The notes beneath the pieces were generated by a model. The model had not been told where the DNA came from, searched no databases, and saw only the letters and a program-made list of their open reading frames with translations. A stretch of 64,000 nucleotides of DNA from Cristatella mucedo (taxonomy: Eukaryota > Bryozoa > Phylactolaemata > Cristatellidae), in assembly GCA_009760855.2 (NCBI GenBank), contig WPIO01000021.1, forward strand, positions 5,703,001 to 5,767,000. The letters run 5' to 3'. Made by a program: the position numbers and the translations under genes. Positions 22,800-34,544 of this stretch are shown here, one piece after another. The number at the start of each line of letters is the position of its first letter. Position 1 is the stretch's first letter.

Positions 22800-24125
22800 G
22801 TCCCGAGTGGATCAAATCCACTGGCTGCAAAATTCGTTTGTCGCGGAGTGAGCATTCGTGCTCAGATCGCACATCCGTCGCCCACCTCGTCGGTAATTGC
22901 ACGTCGCTGGCTCGCTGTGGCGATATGAAGCTCTGCCGCCCGCTTCTGAGGTGTCGTGCGCGCCTTACCAGTTGCCTTCCCGTTTTTTCCTCCCCACTGT
23001 ATTTTGGCTGCGTTGCAATGGCTTTTTCCAGCTGATGTTTCCAGCTGAAAATCTCTGTCGCAGGTTAAGAGTTGGTATAGAGGTCACTTCTCAGTCCTCT
23101 TGTCGAGAAGTGATCGTGGGGTGAATACAAGCACCAAAGAGCGGGCGTTGTTTAGAGCATTGCAAGAAAATATGAATGCGTTGAATGAAAATATTCTGTC
23201 CGGTTTGACGGTCAAAGTACATCTCGCGATGCGCACGAACTGAACGCAGCGAGACTCTATTGGGCAACGAAAAGTTACCGCCTGATAATTGACTGCCGAC
23301 TAAACGACGGCAATGAATGGTCTACAGCATTTTCGTGTTCACCATTTTCGCTTTGTTGAACGCTTAGCTGAAGCAGCAAAAGGCAGCAGCGATGGAAATC
23401 CTAGGCAAAGAGCGAGACCTGTAGTTGTGTAAGACCAGTCTGGCTCTGCAGCAGCCAGACTGAGCCAACTTGTGGCGCCGGGCTCGGGCAGAGCTCAGCA
23501 GCTCTCGCCGCGCTCAAGCTCTATTCCACAGTTAAAGTCAGGCACACGCTTTAACATTTGTCACCATTAAAACCATTAACGCACAAAAATAATCTACCAG
23601 TAACGCGCAAAAATAATCTATCTTCGCTCGTTTTGATTTTCAGCCTATCTGAACTTTTAGCCTGGCTCTTAGCCAGAGATTTTTTCAACGAGTTAAACTG
23701 GACATCGTAAAGGAAATAAAAGGAATAGGAAAAAGAATTGCCGTACGTGAACCAAAGTGTGACGGCCCATTTAACGGAATTTTTTATCTAAGCGAGCCAA
23801 GAGAAGGTCAAGAGAAGCTTCTTTTGAAATGCACCGATTTATTTGAGACGAGCGAGCAGTCGCGTCCTAAAAGCTGCCAAGACGCGCTCTCTTTATTTTT
23901 AGGGCTGCGAAGGTAAAGGCAAGACTAGTTATTAGTGGCTGATTGCACCCACATTATGTTCAGTCAGTTTTCAATATAGAAATCATTCTTAAACAAAGAG
24001 CAATAGCTCACGAGCTCCTAACGCCAGAGCTCATGGAAGCTTATTGAAGATATGTTGCTAGTTGAGCCCCCACCCCTCCGTAAATATCTCCCATCCAGAC
24101 CTGAATATTGCTAGTCCTGCGGAGG
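22800..24125. other. unrecognised, no gene
   Basis: Frames of 65-135 codons from 22628 onward are Arg/Ser-rich continuations of repeat sequence. I recognise no domain, RNA gene or element end in this stretch. Confidence 0.4.
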
Positions 24126-24129
24126 AAAT

Positions 24130-24365
24130 ATTCCGTGGAGCTGCGCGTCCAATAATAATAATTATTTAACAATAATACAATTGATAAAGCTATTGATAAT
24201 TGATAAATTGATAAAGCCCCCTCAGAGAACTCGATCTCTTTCTGGGCACTTGATATTTGCTGCAAAGAAAGCACGATCGAATGGCGAGTGGTATCATGCT
24301 TGGTAAACAACGTGAATAACATGGTAGGGGTAACATGCACAGGGGTCAGCAAGCAATAGAAAACT
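24130..24365 (-). repeat. LINE (L2-like) 3' end
   Basis: On minus: 3' untranslated sequence ('CCCCTGTGCATGTTACC', 'CATGTTATTCACG'), then the hairpin 'CCAGAAAGAGATCGAG...CTGAGGGGGC', then an ATT-rich tail. Same tail as at 2680-3040. Confidence 0.8.
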
Positions 24366-24424
24366 CCTTAGTGGCATCCCATACGATAAAATAAGTAGTG
24401 GGTTCTTCTATAAAATTACGCCAT

Positions 24425-25260
24425 CCGCCGGGCGGTAATGCGGGCGGGCGGGCGAACCGCTGCGGCAGCGAGTAGCGGCAGGCGACTGTCGGCCACAGCT
24501 AAGACCAAGGCCAATGCGGCGGCCGCGGCGAGGGCCAGCAGGCCGATGCCTCGCCGCCGGCTCAGACGGCGCCCCGGGCACATCCGCCTCCACCGGCGCC
24601 GCCCGGCATGGCTCGCTCGGTCGGAGACAGCGAGCGAGCGGCGCGCTTACGAGGCTGCGCACGGGAAGAGGACGTGCGGCAATTGGCGCGTCCCGTCGTT
24701 CGGTTGGCTGCGCGTACGCTCGCGCAGCAGGCTTGTCTGAAGCGGACCCGCGAGCGAACAATTGTGGACGACGCGCTAGGCTGTCGCCCGTCCACCTCGC
24801 TCGAGGCCTAGCTGCGGCTGACGGATGCTCGATTGACGCCGCGGCGGGGCGCAGCTGTCCGGCCGCGTGGTGCGCCTCGTCGGAAGACGGAAGACGAGCG
24901 AGAAACGAGAGCTACCAAGCGAGCCTCGCGCTATCGCTCCGCGTCGAGGGGCCTGCGCAGCTGCCAGGGCCGCCGCGCAGGAGGCGCTGAGGGGCGCGCG
25001 CGCGTCGCGCTCCTGCGCGGGCCGCAAGCCCAGCGTGCGAGACTCACTCTGCAGCGAGCGTTTCGGAAGGTGGGGCGGCCGCAGAAATGGTCGCTGCAAT
25101 CGGCTCGCCGAGCGCGCTCGTGGGCCGAAGTCGTGCTCGGCGGTGTGGCCGCTGTGGAAGCGGCCGCGGCCGCTCGCTTGCTCCTCGCCGTTGGCAGCGC
25201 TGTCTGCTAAGCCGCACTGCCCTCGAAAGCCTTCCGGCGAGCGCCGTAACCGTCCTGCTA
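24425..25260. promoter_or_regulatory. orphan CpG-rich block
   Basis: About 0.8 kb of very GC-rich, CpG-dense sequence with sharp edges against AT-rich flanks. Long frames are open on both strands in several phases (for example 24514-24990 plus, 24408-24761 minus), all Ala/Arg/Pro-rich, as expected from composition alone. It could be a promoter CpG island or an unmethylated GC-rich repeat. No adjacent gene is recognised on either side. Confidence 0.45.
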
Positions 25261-25269
25261 GTCAGCAGC

Positions 25270-27250
25270 GTGCGCTCACATTTATAGCGAACGCAATGGC
25301 CGCGGAACAACTTGAAAATTATGCTGCATAGAAATTTAGCGGCAATTAAAATATGCGCTCTCAATTTTTAGAATTTTTATCGCTGCACGCTGCTTCCTCT
25401 AGAAGCCGCAGATGGTGAAAGCATGCGAATGATATGATATCCTCGGCGGATATGAGCTTGCACCCCGCCAAGTTTGGTATGCAAAAACTTTCAGTAAATT
25501 TTTTATCCAAAGAAGATGGTATGCGTCCGAGTGGCGTAGCCATTCGTAGCGTTGCAGCTCGGAGTCATGCTAACAGCGGTCGTTGCAGGCCGCTGCGTTT
25601 GGCTGGCTTTGTCCCTCGAACGCGAATTTCCCCGTAACTCCAGAGCGCCCACCTACCTCTAGAGCGTAGCCAATGCTCCATTCAGCCAATTCGGTCATTC
25701 ATGGCTGTATCTGGTTTCATTGCATGCCTCAAATAGGTTCAAATTTTTTCTGTCCAGTCTATAGCTGCATACATAGCAAAATCTGAAAGGACCTCAGCAC
25801 GGTTCAGCCCATACCGGAAGTGACTTATTTGTCCGTCGCCTTTTGCTTTCGCCCATTTTGAGCATCCACGCTGGGTGCCTCAAGCTCTAGGATGTTTAGA
25901 ATTTTCTAGTGTGTTCTCGCCTTACGATAAGCTGTGCGAATTAAATACGTCTGTTCACGAATTTTATATAGCGCACCTGCTCATGGCGAGAGAGATCCTG
26001 TATTTACCCTCGATTAGCGCTTGTGCCGGAATCTATCCAACTTAACGGAGAAAATGTACGGCCTTCGGTAGCGGATGCTCGAAATCCAGCGGAAGGTCAT
26101 AATCCAGCGGAAGCTCAGAATCCAGCGGATGCTCTGCTAATTTCCGCAAAGCAAAGCGTTTTTTGCTGTAGAGGAACAAGTACTGCTACTTTCATCGGCA
26201 ATCAAATTGAACGTTTCAGTATTCAAATATTCGAATCTAAATTTACAACATCAATGCTGTCAATATTCTAAGTCTTCAGCTGATCGCACTTTTAACCCCC
26301 AATGCAAATTGATACCAGGTAAGCGCTTGAAGCTGTCAAAGAACAGTTAAAATTGGTCGCTCAACGTTCTCTCTAAGGATGGAAAGGCTGGAATAAAGAT
26401 TAGTATTTCGTCAACAAAAATTAGTTCTAGGGTCACACTTGAGGTTTTTGAATTAAATCTAATGCGATAAAAATGCGATCTTTAGCGACCAATTTCAAGA
26501 ACTGAATTTCGAAGGCAGCACGACAATTCACGACAATTCTCACACTGAAAACTCTTATTCGCACTATGGAAGATATAACTCAGCTTGATTTGTGCGAGGG
26601 CTACATTACATTCGATCTTCACAGGTGTTGCCTACTCGATCCTTCGCAAGTCTGCCTCCCCGCTTGCTCCGGTGTAAGAGGCCTTAGCATACCTCCAGGC
26701 CGGAGTATACCCGTAGTTAAAACGGTTAACGCTAGATTATACCCAAGTATATTATAGCCTGGGCCAATTTAGGCACTGAGTTGTACTATGGCCAAGGCCA
26801 GATCTAAACCCTATAGGCCAAATTATACACCCACGGTAGCAATAGTGTTGAGCGATGCGAACATCGAATTACTCAATTTTTTCAAAATTGTATTAAAAAA
26901 CTATAAATAAATATAATTTGATTGCTTTAAATAGAAAAACTTTAATAAAAACCAATTTTCACAAAGATCAACGATTAGTAATATACTTCTCAGTGGCGTT
27001 TACATATTAAAATAAAAGCACAATTCAAAAATTTATAAAGCTCGCCCTAGTGTAAATGCTGAAAGTTCAATGCTGATAACAATATCAAAATAAGCATGCT
27101 TGTTTTCAGGACACAGTGCATTATCTGTTGTGCAACGCAGATTGAAGCTTATAGGATAAGTCAACCAATCAATTGAGTCACCGACTTTTGTGAGGATGAC
27201 CAAGTCCTAATTCAGTAGCTTTGCTGTGGCAATTATCTTGGCATCTGCTG
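25270..27250. other. unrecognised sequence, no gene
   Basis: Moderately AT-rich. Apart from the small tandem repeat at 26083-26136, nothing repeats within the window and no coding family is visible. The frames at 25434, 26023 and 26566 are short and unconvincing. Confidence 0.4.
26083..26136 (+). repeat. three-copy 18-bp tandem repeat
   Basis: 'AATCCAGCGGA' recurs at 26083, 26101 and 26119. In the plus frame starting 26023 it reads N-P-A-E/D three times. Too small to argue for a protein. Confidence 0.75.
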
Positions 27251-27257
27251 TCTCGGC

Positions 27258-27395
27258 TCTATCTTGGTCTAGCGGTTAAGGTGCTCGCCCCGACCAAGGT
27301 CTGACTGAGGTCGTGGGCTCGAGCCCCGGGGCATATGTGAAGCGCCTGAATAGAGATTAAGTTCTCTTGGGGCGCCATATAAATGAATTATATAT
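27258..27395 (+). repeat. tRNA-derived SINE (family A) with L2-type tail
   Basis: A tRNA-like head has box A 'TCTAGCGGTTAAGGTGC' and box B 'GGTCGTGGGCTCGAGCC'. It is followed by a 3' domain 'AAGCGCCTGAATAGAG...AAGTTCTCTTGGGGCGCC' that matches the terminal hairpin of the LINE family in this window, then ATATAAATGAATT. Other copies: 40579-40700, 45380-45545, 46715-46760, 60827-60965 (minus) and probably 41510-41650 (minus). Confidence 0.85.
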
Positions 27396-27639
27396 ATAAT
27401 TATATGTATCACGAGAGATGTCATTGGCGATTAATAATTAATTCACACCTTGATGCAAATAGTCCCATAGCTCGTTTTTTACAGCAGTGGTGGGTGACTT
27501 TATCTGTGATAAGGAAGTGCTTGTTTTTTTATCGTCAAGGTGTAGCTGATGGCCCGAAAGTAGCAGTCCCGTCACCTTTGCTTTTATAAATACGCCGTGG
27601 TTGCTCAAGGTCTCTTATTCTTCCATAGTATAGAGCCTT

Positions 27640-29070
27640 TCAAAAAGTAAAGCCAAGGGTAGTGCTCTGATACTTTCTTCCTGAAATTGATAATGGGTTG
27701 AAAGCCTTGGTTTGCACGTGTTTCACTGAGATATAGATGTCATAATTGTCTGAATTTTCCAGTGCTCTTGTTAGTGTTTCTTGCTTTGGGCATTCATCTG
27801 CAGAGTCACTAAGATTACCATCGGCAGACTGGGGAGGCAGAGTAGCCTCTGCATACAAGTAAATTTTAAGGCTGCTGGCGTGACAGGTGCTGCTCAGTAT
27901 CCGGTCAGTCTTATTATTGTTAAGTTAAACTCGTTTATTCATCGAGAATCTCACAACTGTGCAGGGTCAAATCGGGTGCGGTTCCATCTTTGAACCAATG
28001 CTATGAATGCCGCGCCGGTTGCATATATAATCGGTGAAACCAGCAATGCATGTCTTTGTTGCAGTTGTGTCAGTGATCAAAGGCACGCTACTAGTGTTCC
28101 TGGGCACAGTGGATAGTGATGCTGACGGTTGAACAAAGCTTATAATGAATGTTTGTCAGCGTAATTGAGTGTTAGATTGCCACGTTCTCGTTGGCCATTT
28201 GTTTGTGGGTGGTAGGCAGAGGAAATGCAGTGATCTGTTTCAAGATGCTCCATCAGGCTGTGGACTATCGACTCAAAAACCTCTCGTTACTGATCGCTAA
28301 TCAGTATGTCCACATAGCCAAGGCGGCAAATAGCGAAGTGCAAAAAATGCTACTGACTTGGCACTCTTGTCAAGAAGAACAGCTGTTGCTTCAGTTCGCT
28401 TGGAGAATTGATCGTATACTTATTGAGAGTGCTATTGCTCTAGGTGCTGATAGAATGGCAGCCACTATATATATATAAGGTTGAGGAAAAAGGTTCGTGC
28501 GTCGTGTTTTTCCTTAAATCGTCATACAATTCGTGAAGCTATTAATTCATTAAATTATTATTAAAACACGGCGCAATTTTCCCTCAACATTATATTTGTT
28601 GCCTTTAATGTTTCCTGAAGGGAACCGATTATATCAATCTCGGCTAGGCTCTATACTTTTCTAGTCACAGTATACGGTTGAGTGGTGGAGCCCTTTTGTT
28701 GATTTTGGGATTTATGACTGAACATCGTTCGCAGGCTTTGACATGTTGGTAAATAAAGTTCTTCATTCTTTTCTAGTAGTAACGGTCAACATCTCGTCTC
28801 TGCCAAAATGACCAGCAGAAATTAAGTTGTCATGACAGGCTGTCAATATAGTAACAAGTTGGCTTTTTGCGAGAACTTCCTTCTCCACATCGTAAATAAT
28901 TCATTCCTTCAGTCTTTCAACTCGGTATGAATTAGTTGTGTGTCTAAATTAAGTATTGATATTCGCACGTTTCTCTGGAGGCAGATCGTAGAAGCACTGG
29001 CGGTACATTGCCATACCTTTCTCATCGTGAGAGACCTTATCGTTGACATGATCTTAGCAACGATTTTTTA
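27640..29070 (-). pseudogene. Ty3/gypsy integrase relic (GIN-like)
   Basis: Minus-strand pieces in order include 'LTACHDNLISAGHFGRDEM' at about 28790-28860 (the H-x-x-x-GHFGRDKT segment of the integrase zinc finger) and 'IKGNKYNV' at about 28600. They continue with 'HLETDHCISSAYHPQTNGQRER' motifs at about 28215-28270 (core-domain AYHPQTNGQ-ER pattern), and a last open piece at 27640-27858. This is the end of a gypsy pol of the type also domesticated as GIN1 in vertebrates. Many stops and no LTR found. The plus frame 28191-28478 is its shadow. Confidence 0.65.
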
Positions 29071-29079
29071 ACACCGCAG

Positions 29080-32000
29080 ATGGCTCAATTAAAATTTCAA
29101 AAGCCCTCAAAGAAAGGTTGCCTTCATTTTAAATTGCAATGGCAAGATTGCATTGCGGCTGTAGTGGCTAGCGTTGTGGAGCAGAACGCAGCATTTGAGC
29201 TCGAGATGCGACGCTTGATGCCGTCGTTTAAAGCGTATAACGAGACGATAGATTTATCTGTCTGCCCTCGGCCCTGCAGAGGATTGGTCGACAAGTTTCG
29301 AGCCCTCTTCCGGCGTCGACGCAACGTCTTCGGTGCAACTGATCGTGTCTGTCATCATATTCCAACAGGTACGCAGCAAACTAGTACGCGTTCCCGCGAG
29401 ACACACTCCATTGCATTTGCGAGAAAAGAACAGGGTGCAACTATATATTACCCTAGAGCAGGCTCATCAGCTCGAGCTCAAGTCCGTGGTTGGCGCCTGC
29501 TGTTTACACGCCCAAGGAAAATGGAGACGTGCGTGTAGCGGTAGACTATAGAGAGCTTAACAAACGTACGTTGCAAATGATGCTGATCCCTTGCCGCTAC
29601 CGGACGAAATTCAGGACCATCTCCATAACTCCTGCATATTCAGCACCCTGGACACTAATTCGGGATACTGGTAGGTGCCGGTTCACCCGGACGATTTTCA
29701 AATGACGGCGCTTACACCCGGGCCAGGACTCGGTGCATTCGCCTTCTTTGAAATGCCACTTGGATGTCCTTCCGAGCCTCCGGCCACATCCCAGTTGCAT
29801 CATGGACTCAGTTTTTTGCGATTTTCCCTTTGTTTATTCACATTTATTTTGATGACGCGGTCCACAGCTGCAGCGAAGTGGAGCGCGTCAACCGTTTGAA
29901 TAAGGTGTTTTCCCGTCTGCAGACGGCCGGCTCGACTCTGTCCAGTGGTAAATGCCATATTTCGCAGGCTGAGGTGAAATACCCAGGGCATGCCTTCGAC
30001 AGGAACGGTATGCACCCTGACCCGGAGAAAGTGCGCCCAGTCAGCGACTGGCCAGCACCGACTTCGGCGTCTGAACTTCGCTCATTCCTAGGCTTGGCGT
30101 CCTACTATCGCCGGCCCGTAAAGCGCTGTGCTGAGTTGGCCGCCCTTGTTGCATGCGCTGCTTGCAACAGGGACGCCGCCGTACACATGGGAGCGGACAC
30201 AAAGAAAACAGCACTGCGAGCTACAGAAGGGGCGCTGGGCACCGCCCCGGTGCCGGTGCCTACGCGACGACTGCCGAGCCTTTCGTCTCTCGCCCGGTGC
30301 CGGTGACCGGGGTCTTGGTGAGATGTTGATAGAACAAGTGCTGCCGTTCAAGAGCCGCGCGTTGTCTCATTGCGAACGAAACTACGACACCATCCAAACA
30401 GAGTGTCTGGCACTCACACGCGCCTTGAAGGAGTACAGGCACTATCTCCTGGGTCGACGATTTGAGGCGAGAACCGATCACGATCCGCTTGCGTGGCTTA
30501 ATGGCGAGAAAGCACGCTGGGCTGTCGCCTTGCAAGAGTCCGACGTAACGTACAGGAAAGCGGAGCTTAACACTCACGCAGACGCTCTGTCGCACCGGCC
30601 AACTGAAGACCTGCCAGCGCGTCTCGATGAAGTTTGGCCGGCGGAGGAGGTAAACGACCTCAGAGAGATGCAGCGGCCAGACCCGTTTTTGAAGGCTGCG
30701 GCAGACGCACTGCAGGCCGGTTCAAGCCGGGCACCACGTTGGGACTGTCATTCATTACGGCGGTTTCGACAAATGTGAGGCCAGCTAAGACTGGTCGACG
30801 GCTGGCCTCTACCCTACTTTCGCCCTCGACCAGGGGCCGAATAAAGATATCCTTTTGTCGCTCCTCTAGCCCGCCGAGAAGAACTGCTCAGACGACACCA
30901 TAATAATAATAATAATAATAATATTGCACTTGATAAAGCGCCCTCAGAGAACTTAATCTCTTTCTAGGCGCTTTACATTTGCTGCAAAGTGATACGCAAT
31001 AGAATAGAATAGTAAGTAAAATATGACGACAGCGGTCACCAAGAGGTCGAATGGACGTGCGGCCGACTGCGAGACTACGCTTACTCGGTCAATATGAGCC
31101 GAGACGTCGTGCGATATTGCCGATCGTGTCAGATATGCCAACCGGTCAAGGGGACACAGCTCGCTAACGCCTGGCTCGTCCCGATACCTGTAAGACGGCC
31201 GTAGGACATGGTAGCTTTAGACTTCTTGAAGGTTGCCAGGTCGACGCTCGGCCACGAATACCTACTAGTATTGCAGGACAGCTTCACGAAATGGCTCGGG
31301 GCCGTACCTTAGCCTGACACATCGGCAGGGACAGTTCGGAGGGCATTGCTAAATATTTTCGTTCGTTTGACTATGCCGAGCTTTCTGCACTCTGACCAGG
31401 GCAGCAATTTCGAGGCTGAAGTAGTGACCACGGTCAGCAATGCTTTCGGCATTCGAAAGACGCGGACGACGCCTCACCACCCGCAGGGCGACGGCATGGT
31501 AGAGAGAGCCGACCGAACACTACTTACCATGCTTCGTACCTCATGTCTGCACTCAGTCAAGCAGTGGGAGTCATCATCCACTGCTCTTATTCGCTTACCG
31601 TACGACTCGACAACTAGCTACGGGCTATAGTCCCTTCGAGCTGATGTTTCGCGGCAATAACAACTGCCTCGATAACTTTTCGGGGAGCCGCACAATGCGA
31701 AGGCAACATGCTGCATTTTGCAGCATGTTGCCAGTCGATAGAGAAAAGCGCGCCGAATTCCGAATTCGCTGGTGGATGCACAGCTGGCTCAAAGTGCCGA
31801 AGAAGCGCAGCGCCGGCGGCGGCAACCGGAAGCACCACCCTCGTACAGTCCCAGAGATCCGGTGTGGCTGTGGGATAGCCGGCCGAGGCATAAGCTCGCA
31901 CCACGATGGCTCAGCGAATGGAGAGCGCAAACGGTCCTAGGATCGGTCGCTGGGCGCATCGTAAATGATGACGGCCACCAAAAGATCGTGCATCTGGCTA

Positions 32001-32225
32001 GAGTTAAAATGCGAACTCCAAGACTACAGGAATCCTCCAACCTCGACAAAACCATGGAGTGGATTGAGCCCGAACTACATGCCGACAAACTGGCATTGAA
32101 TGCTGGTTCGGGGCGGCTGCCTGCTCAGGAAGTCGATAGCGCCGGGGAACTGACGGCTGCACGTGTTTCGGGCCTCGGGCGCCGCCCTCGTGTTCGCCTG
32201 GCGGACTATGTGATTTATTGACCAT
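29080..32225 (+). pseudogene. Ty3/gypsy pol relic
   Basis: Plus-strand landmarks in order: 'VFGATDRVCHHIPTG' (about 29320-29370), 'VAPAVYTPKENGDVRVAVDY' with Y-R-E-L-N-K (29480-29560), 'DTNSGYWQVPVHPDD' (about 29650-29695), an F-D-D core (about 29850), and 'SELRSFLGLASYYRR' (about 30070-30115). RNase H follows with 'SHCERNYDTIQTECLAL' and 'YLLGRRFEARTDHDPLAWL' (30365-30500). Then come the integrase zinc finger ('HDDSGH', 'CRSCQICQ', 31020-31145) and the core ('HSDQGSNFEAE', 'TPHHPQGDGMVER', 31390-31510). Reverse transcription and integration were its functions. It is frameshifted repeatedly, lacks gag and a 5' LTR, and a 127-bp LINE tail is inserted between RNase H and integrase. The end of pol is at 32221. 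Confidence 0.85.
30898..31024 (-). repeat. 5'-truncated LINE tail inserted in the gypsy pol
   Basis: (AAT)n at 30902-30922, then the hairpin (GCGCCCTCAGAGAACTTAAT on plus), ending near 'TTTGCTGCAAAG'. It is flanked by the direct repeat GACGACA at 30891-30897 and 31025-31031, a 7-bp target-site duplication, so both boundaries are defined. Confidence 0.85.
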
Positions 32226-32227
32226 TC

Positions 32228-32518
32228 TATGAGGGGAGGGATTCTGTGTGCGCCTGATGCATTCTGCTTTGTAATTAGCGAAGCGCCCAGATACTAATAT
32301 ACTCCTCGCCTGCGGCCAATAGTTAAGCCGTTGACGAAGCGTCAGGTCACTAATGTATGTTATATTTCTTGACGTCTGCTGTGATTCATCGAGCTCTCAT
32401 ATATGTACGCGTTGAGAGAAATAAAGATTGAGTCTCGCTAACCACTCACGTCCGCGATGTGTCTCCGTGAGACCCCACTAAAGCTGCTGCCGCCTGAGCC
32501 GCAGCGATGAAAGCAACA
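32228..32518 (+). repeat. probable polypurine tract and 3' LTR of the first gypsy relic
   Basis: A purine run GAGGGGAGGGA at 32230-32240 directly follows the pol stop, as a polypurine tract should. The sequence after it contains AATAAAG (about 32421) and ends in the 'CTCCGTGAGAC' segment shared with 13930-14080. The right edge is uncertain because the 5' LTR is absent. Confidence 0.5.
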
Positions 32519-32607
32519 TGAAAGCAACATCTTGAGAGAGTTCTCCCGGCATCTGTGTCCTTCTGCGGATTCTTCATTCCACTGCTACTTCCCACACTTC
32601 AAATCTC

Positions 32608-32850
32608 GGTGTTTTTATTTAATTGATGACACTGTCCCTGATCGCTGTACGAGTGGGCTGTGACACTCGATGTGGTAAGCAGCGGGCCGTGCTATTAGTG
32701 GTTGCTTTGCCAAGGGAGTCGGGGACTCCGGTGGGCAAGAGGAGCGAGGAGAGTTGTGCTTCACCCTGCACCGTGTGGAGGTAGAATAAACTGGTGGTGT
32801 TGCACGTCGGCTAGCGTTCTGTGCCGTTCGCGACGATAATTTAGACTACA
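32608..32850 (+). repeat. 5' LTR of the second gypsy element
   Basis: Matches 37864-38108 from 'TTTATTTAATTGATGACAC' to 'GACTACA'. It carries 'AGAATAAACTGG' (about 32785), a likely polyadenylation signal within R. Confidence 0.9.
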
Positions 32851-32866
32851 AGCTATTTCGGCCGTA

Positions 32867-33569
32867 ATGGAGAACGTAAAGTTCAGCCACATCGTCACTC
32901 AATTCGACGGCAGCGGAGACTGTGGGCTGGGTCGAAAGGTTTGATCTGGTGACAGAGATTCAAGGTATTGTCGATGCTGACCGCCACAAACTCCTGCCCC
33001 TTTTTCTAACCGGCGGAGCGTTCGCCGTGTGCCAAAGCATCGATGGACAGGCGAAGAAAGACTATACCATCGTAAAAGAGGCTCTTCTGGCTGCATTTTC
33101 GGCGGATACATTTAAAGCTTACGAGGAGCTCACGACACGGCGGCTCCAAGCTGGGGAGCCAGTGGACGATAACGCATCGATTTTGGCCCGGCAGGCCGGA
33201 TTGGTGAGTGCGGCTGCGAAGGATGACTTGGTAAAATGCGCTTTCGTCACTGGGCTTTCAGAGGACATCCGAAAGCAGCTACGCGCGGCGTGTGCGCTCG
33301 ACAAGATGGCGATGTCTGAGGTCGTTGAGAAGGCTCGGGCGCTTATGAGTTGCCAGGAGCCGAGCTACGCAGCCGCTGCTGAGGCACTAGGAGCTAGAGG
33401 CTCTCGCCCGATTCCACGGAAGCGCTTTTGTTTCTTCTGCAAAAAGGAAGAGCACATAAGTCACGACTGCCGTTCGTCGCCAATGCAGCGAAGGCTGTGT
33501 TTTGTATGCAGCGATGACTCGCACCTAGCAGCGATATGTCCGGAGCGTGCGAAGCCAAAAAACGAGTAA
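32867..33569 (+). pseudogene. gag of the second gypsy element
   Basis: Starts at ATG 32867 ('MENVKFSHIVTQFDGSGD'). It shifts frame at about 32925 and continues to the stop at 33567-33569 with 'WVERFDLVTEIQGI' and a capsid-like helical region. It ends in two zinc knuckles: C-x2-C-x4-H-x4-C ('CFFCKKEEHISHDC', about 33430) and 'CFVCSDDSHLAAIC' (about 33500). It packages retrotransposon RNA in related elements. About 230 residues, a usual size for this kind of gag. The early frameshift inactivates it. Confidence 0.8.
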
Positions 33570-34543
33570 GGGGAAGCGCATGTTATAGCGCCGGCGCATT
33601 CCCCTGCTTGTCAACTCGACTGCCAACAATAAATGTTCCCAACGGTTGTCGTATTATGAAGGCGCTCCTTGATACTGGCTGCTCTCGGTCGATCGTGACT
33701 AAATCTTTGGTACTGCTTGCCACCTCGGCGCAGTCTTATCCGGTTAACGAGCCATTAATTACGTTCAATGGAGCAGTCGCTCGTTGCCGGTCGGCGTGCC
33801 GCATGACATGCTCTGTGCAGGGCATCGCAATAGAGCTGGACTGCCTCGTATCCGAGATCTTACCGGGGTATGATATGCTTCTTGGCATGGATACTGTGCG
33901 ACAGCTGGGAGGCGTGGTGATAGGCCCTGAAGGCGGTGTAGTAACCTTCAATGGGCGGTGCAATGCAATCGGGGTACTGTCGAGCGACGTCAGTGTTTCC
34001 GACAGAGACTTTTCGGCGGTGTACCGTGGTGGAAAATGAGTCGTAAAGTGGCATTGGGCCGACGGCGTGACTTCTCCCACCTTGGTCAACCTCGTCGAGA
34101 CTTACCGCGTGCCCGCCGACTTGCAGGCTGACTGCGATAAGGAGATCCAAGAGTGGATCCAACTCGGCTGGCTGAAGCCCTACGAAGGGGAGTGTGAAGG
34201 CCTCGTGCCGCTAATGGCAGTGTTCCAGAGTAATAAAGACAAAGTGTGGCCCGTTTTAGACTACCGCGAGCTGAACCAATACGTTTCCAGCCACACTGCC
34301 AACGGTGACGTTTACAGCGAGAAACTTCGGGCATGGCGCCGCATGGGAAGTAACGTCAGCATTATCGACCTTCGCAAAGCGTATTTACAGCTTCATCTTG
34401 ACCCTTCCCTGAGGAGATACCAGGTTGTCGCCTACCAGGGAGGCGGTACTGCCTTAAGCTTAAGTGGGGCAGAGATAACGATGTTGAACCGCTACCTTAG
34501 CTCGCGACTCGCAGGCAGCTTTTCTCGTGGTGTGGACAATTAG
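33536..34543 (+). pseudogene. protease and N-terminal reverse transcriptase of the second gypsy element
   Basis: The frame overlapping the end of gag by 34 bp encodes an aspartic protease with 'ALLDTGCSRSIVT' (D-T-G catalytic motif, about 33665) and the 'GYDMLLGMDTVRQLGG' flap region (about 33870). A stop at 34037 is followed, in another frame, by reverse transcriptase: 'VWPVLDYRELNQYVSSH' (about 34246-34296) and 'NVSIIDLRKAYLQLHLDPS' (about 34354-34410). The palm core with Y-x-D-D is missing: at about 34440-34545 the sequence jumps to the segment just before RNase H. This internal deletion abolishes polymerase activity. Confidence 0.8.
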
Positions 34544-34544
34544 C

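Noticed and set aside
24408-25364. Several 100-158-codon ORFs in the GC-rich block
   Set aside because: Open on both strands in multiple phases and composed of Ala, Arg, Pro and Gly, as expected from CpG-rich composition. No domain.
27258-27335. Functional tRNA gene
   Set aside because: Boxes A and B are present, but no cloverleaf acceptor stem is evident, and the head is fused to a LINE-type tail shared with other copies. It is a SINE.
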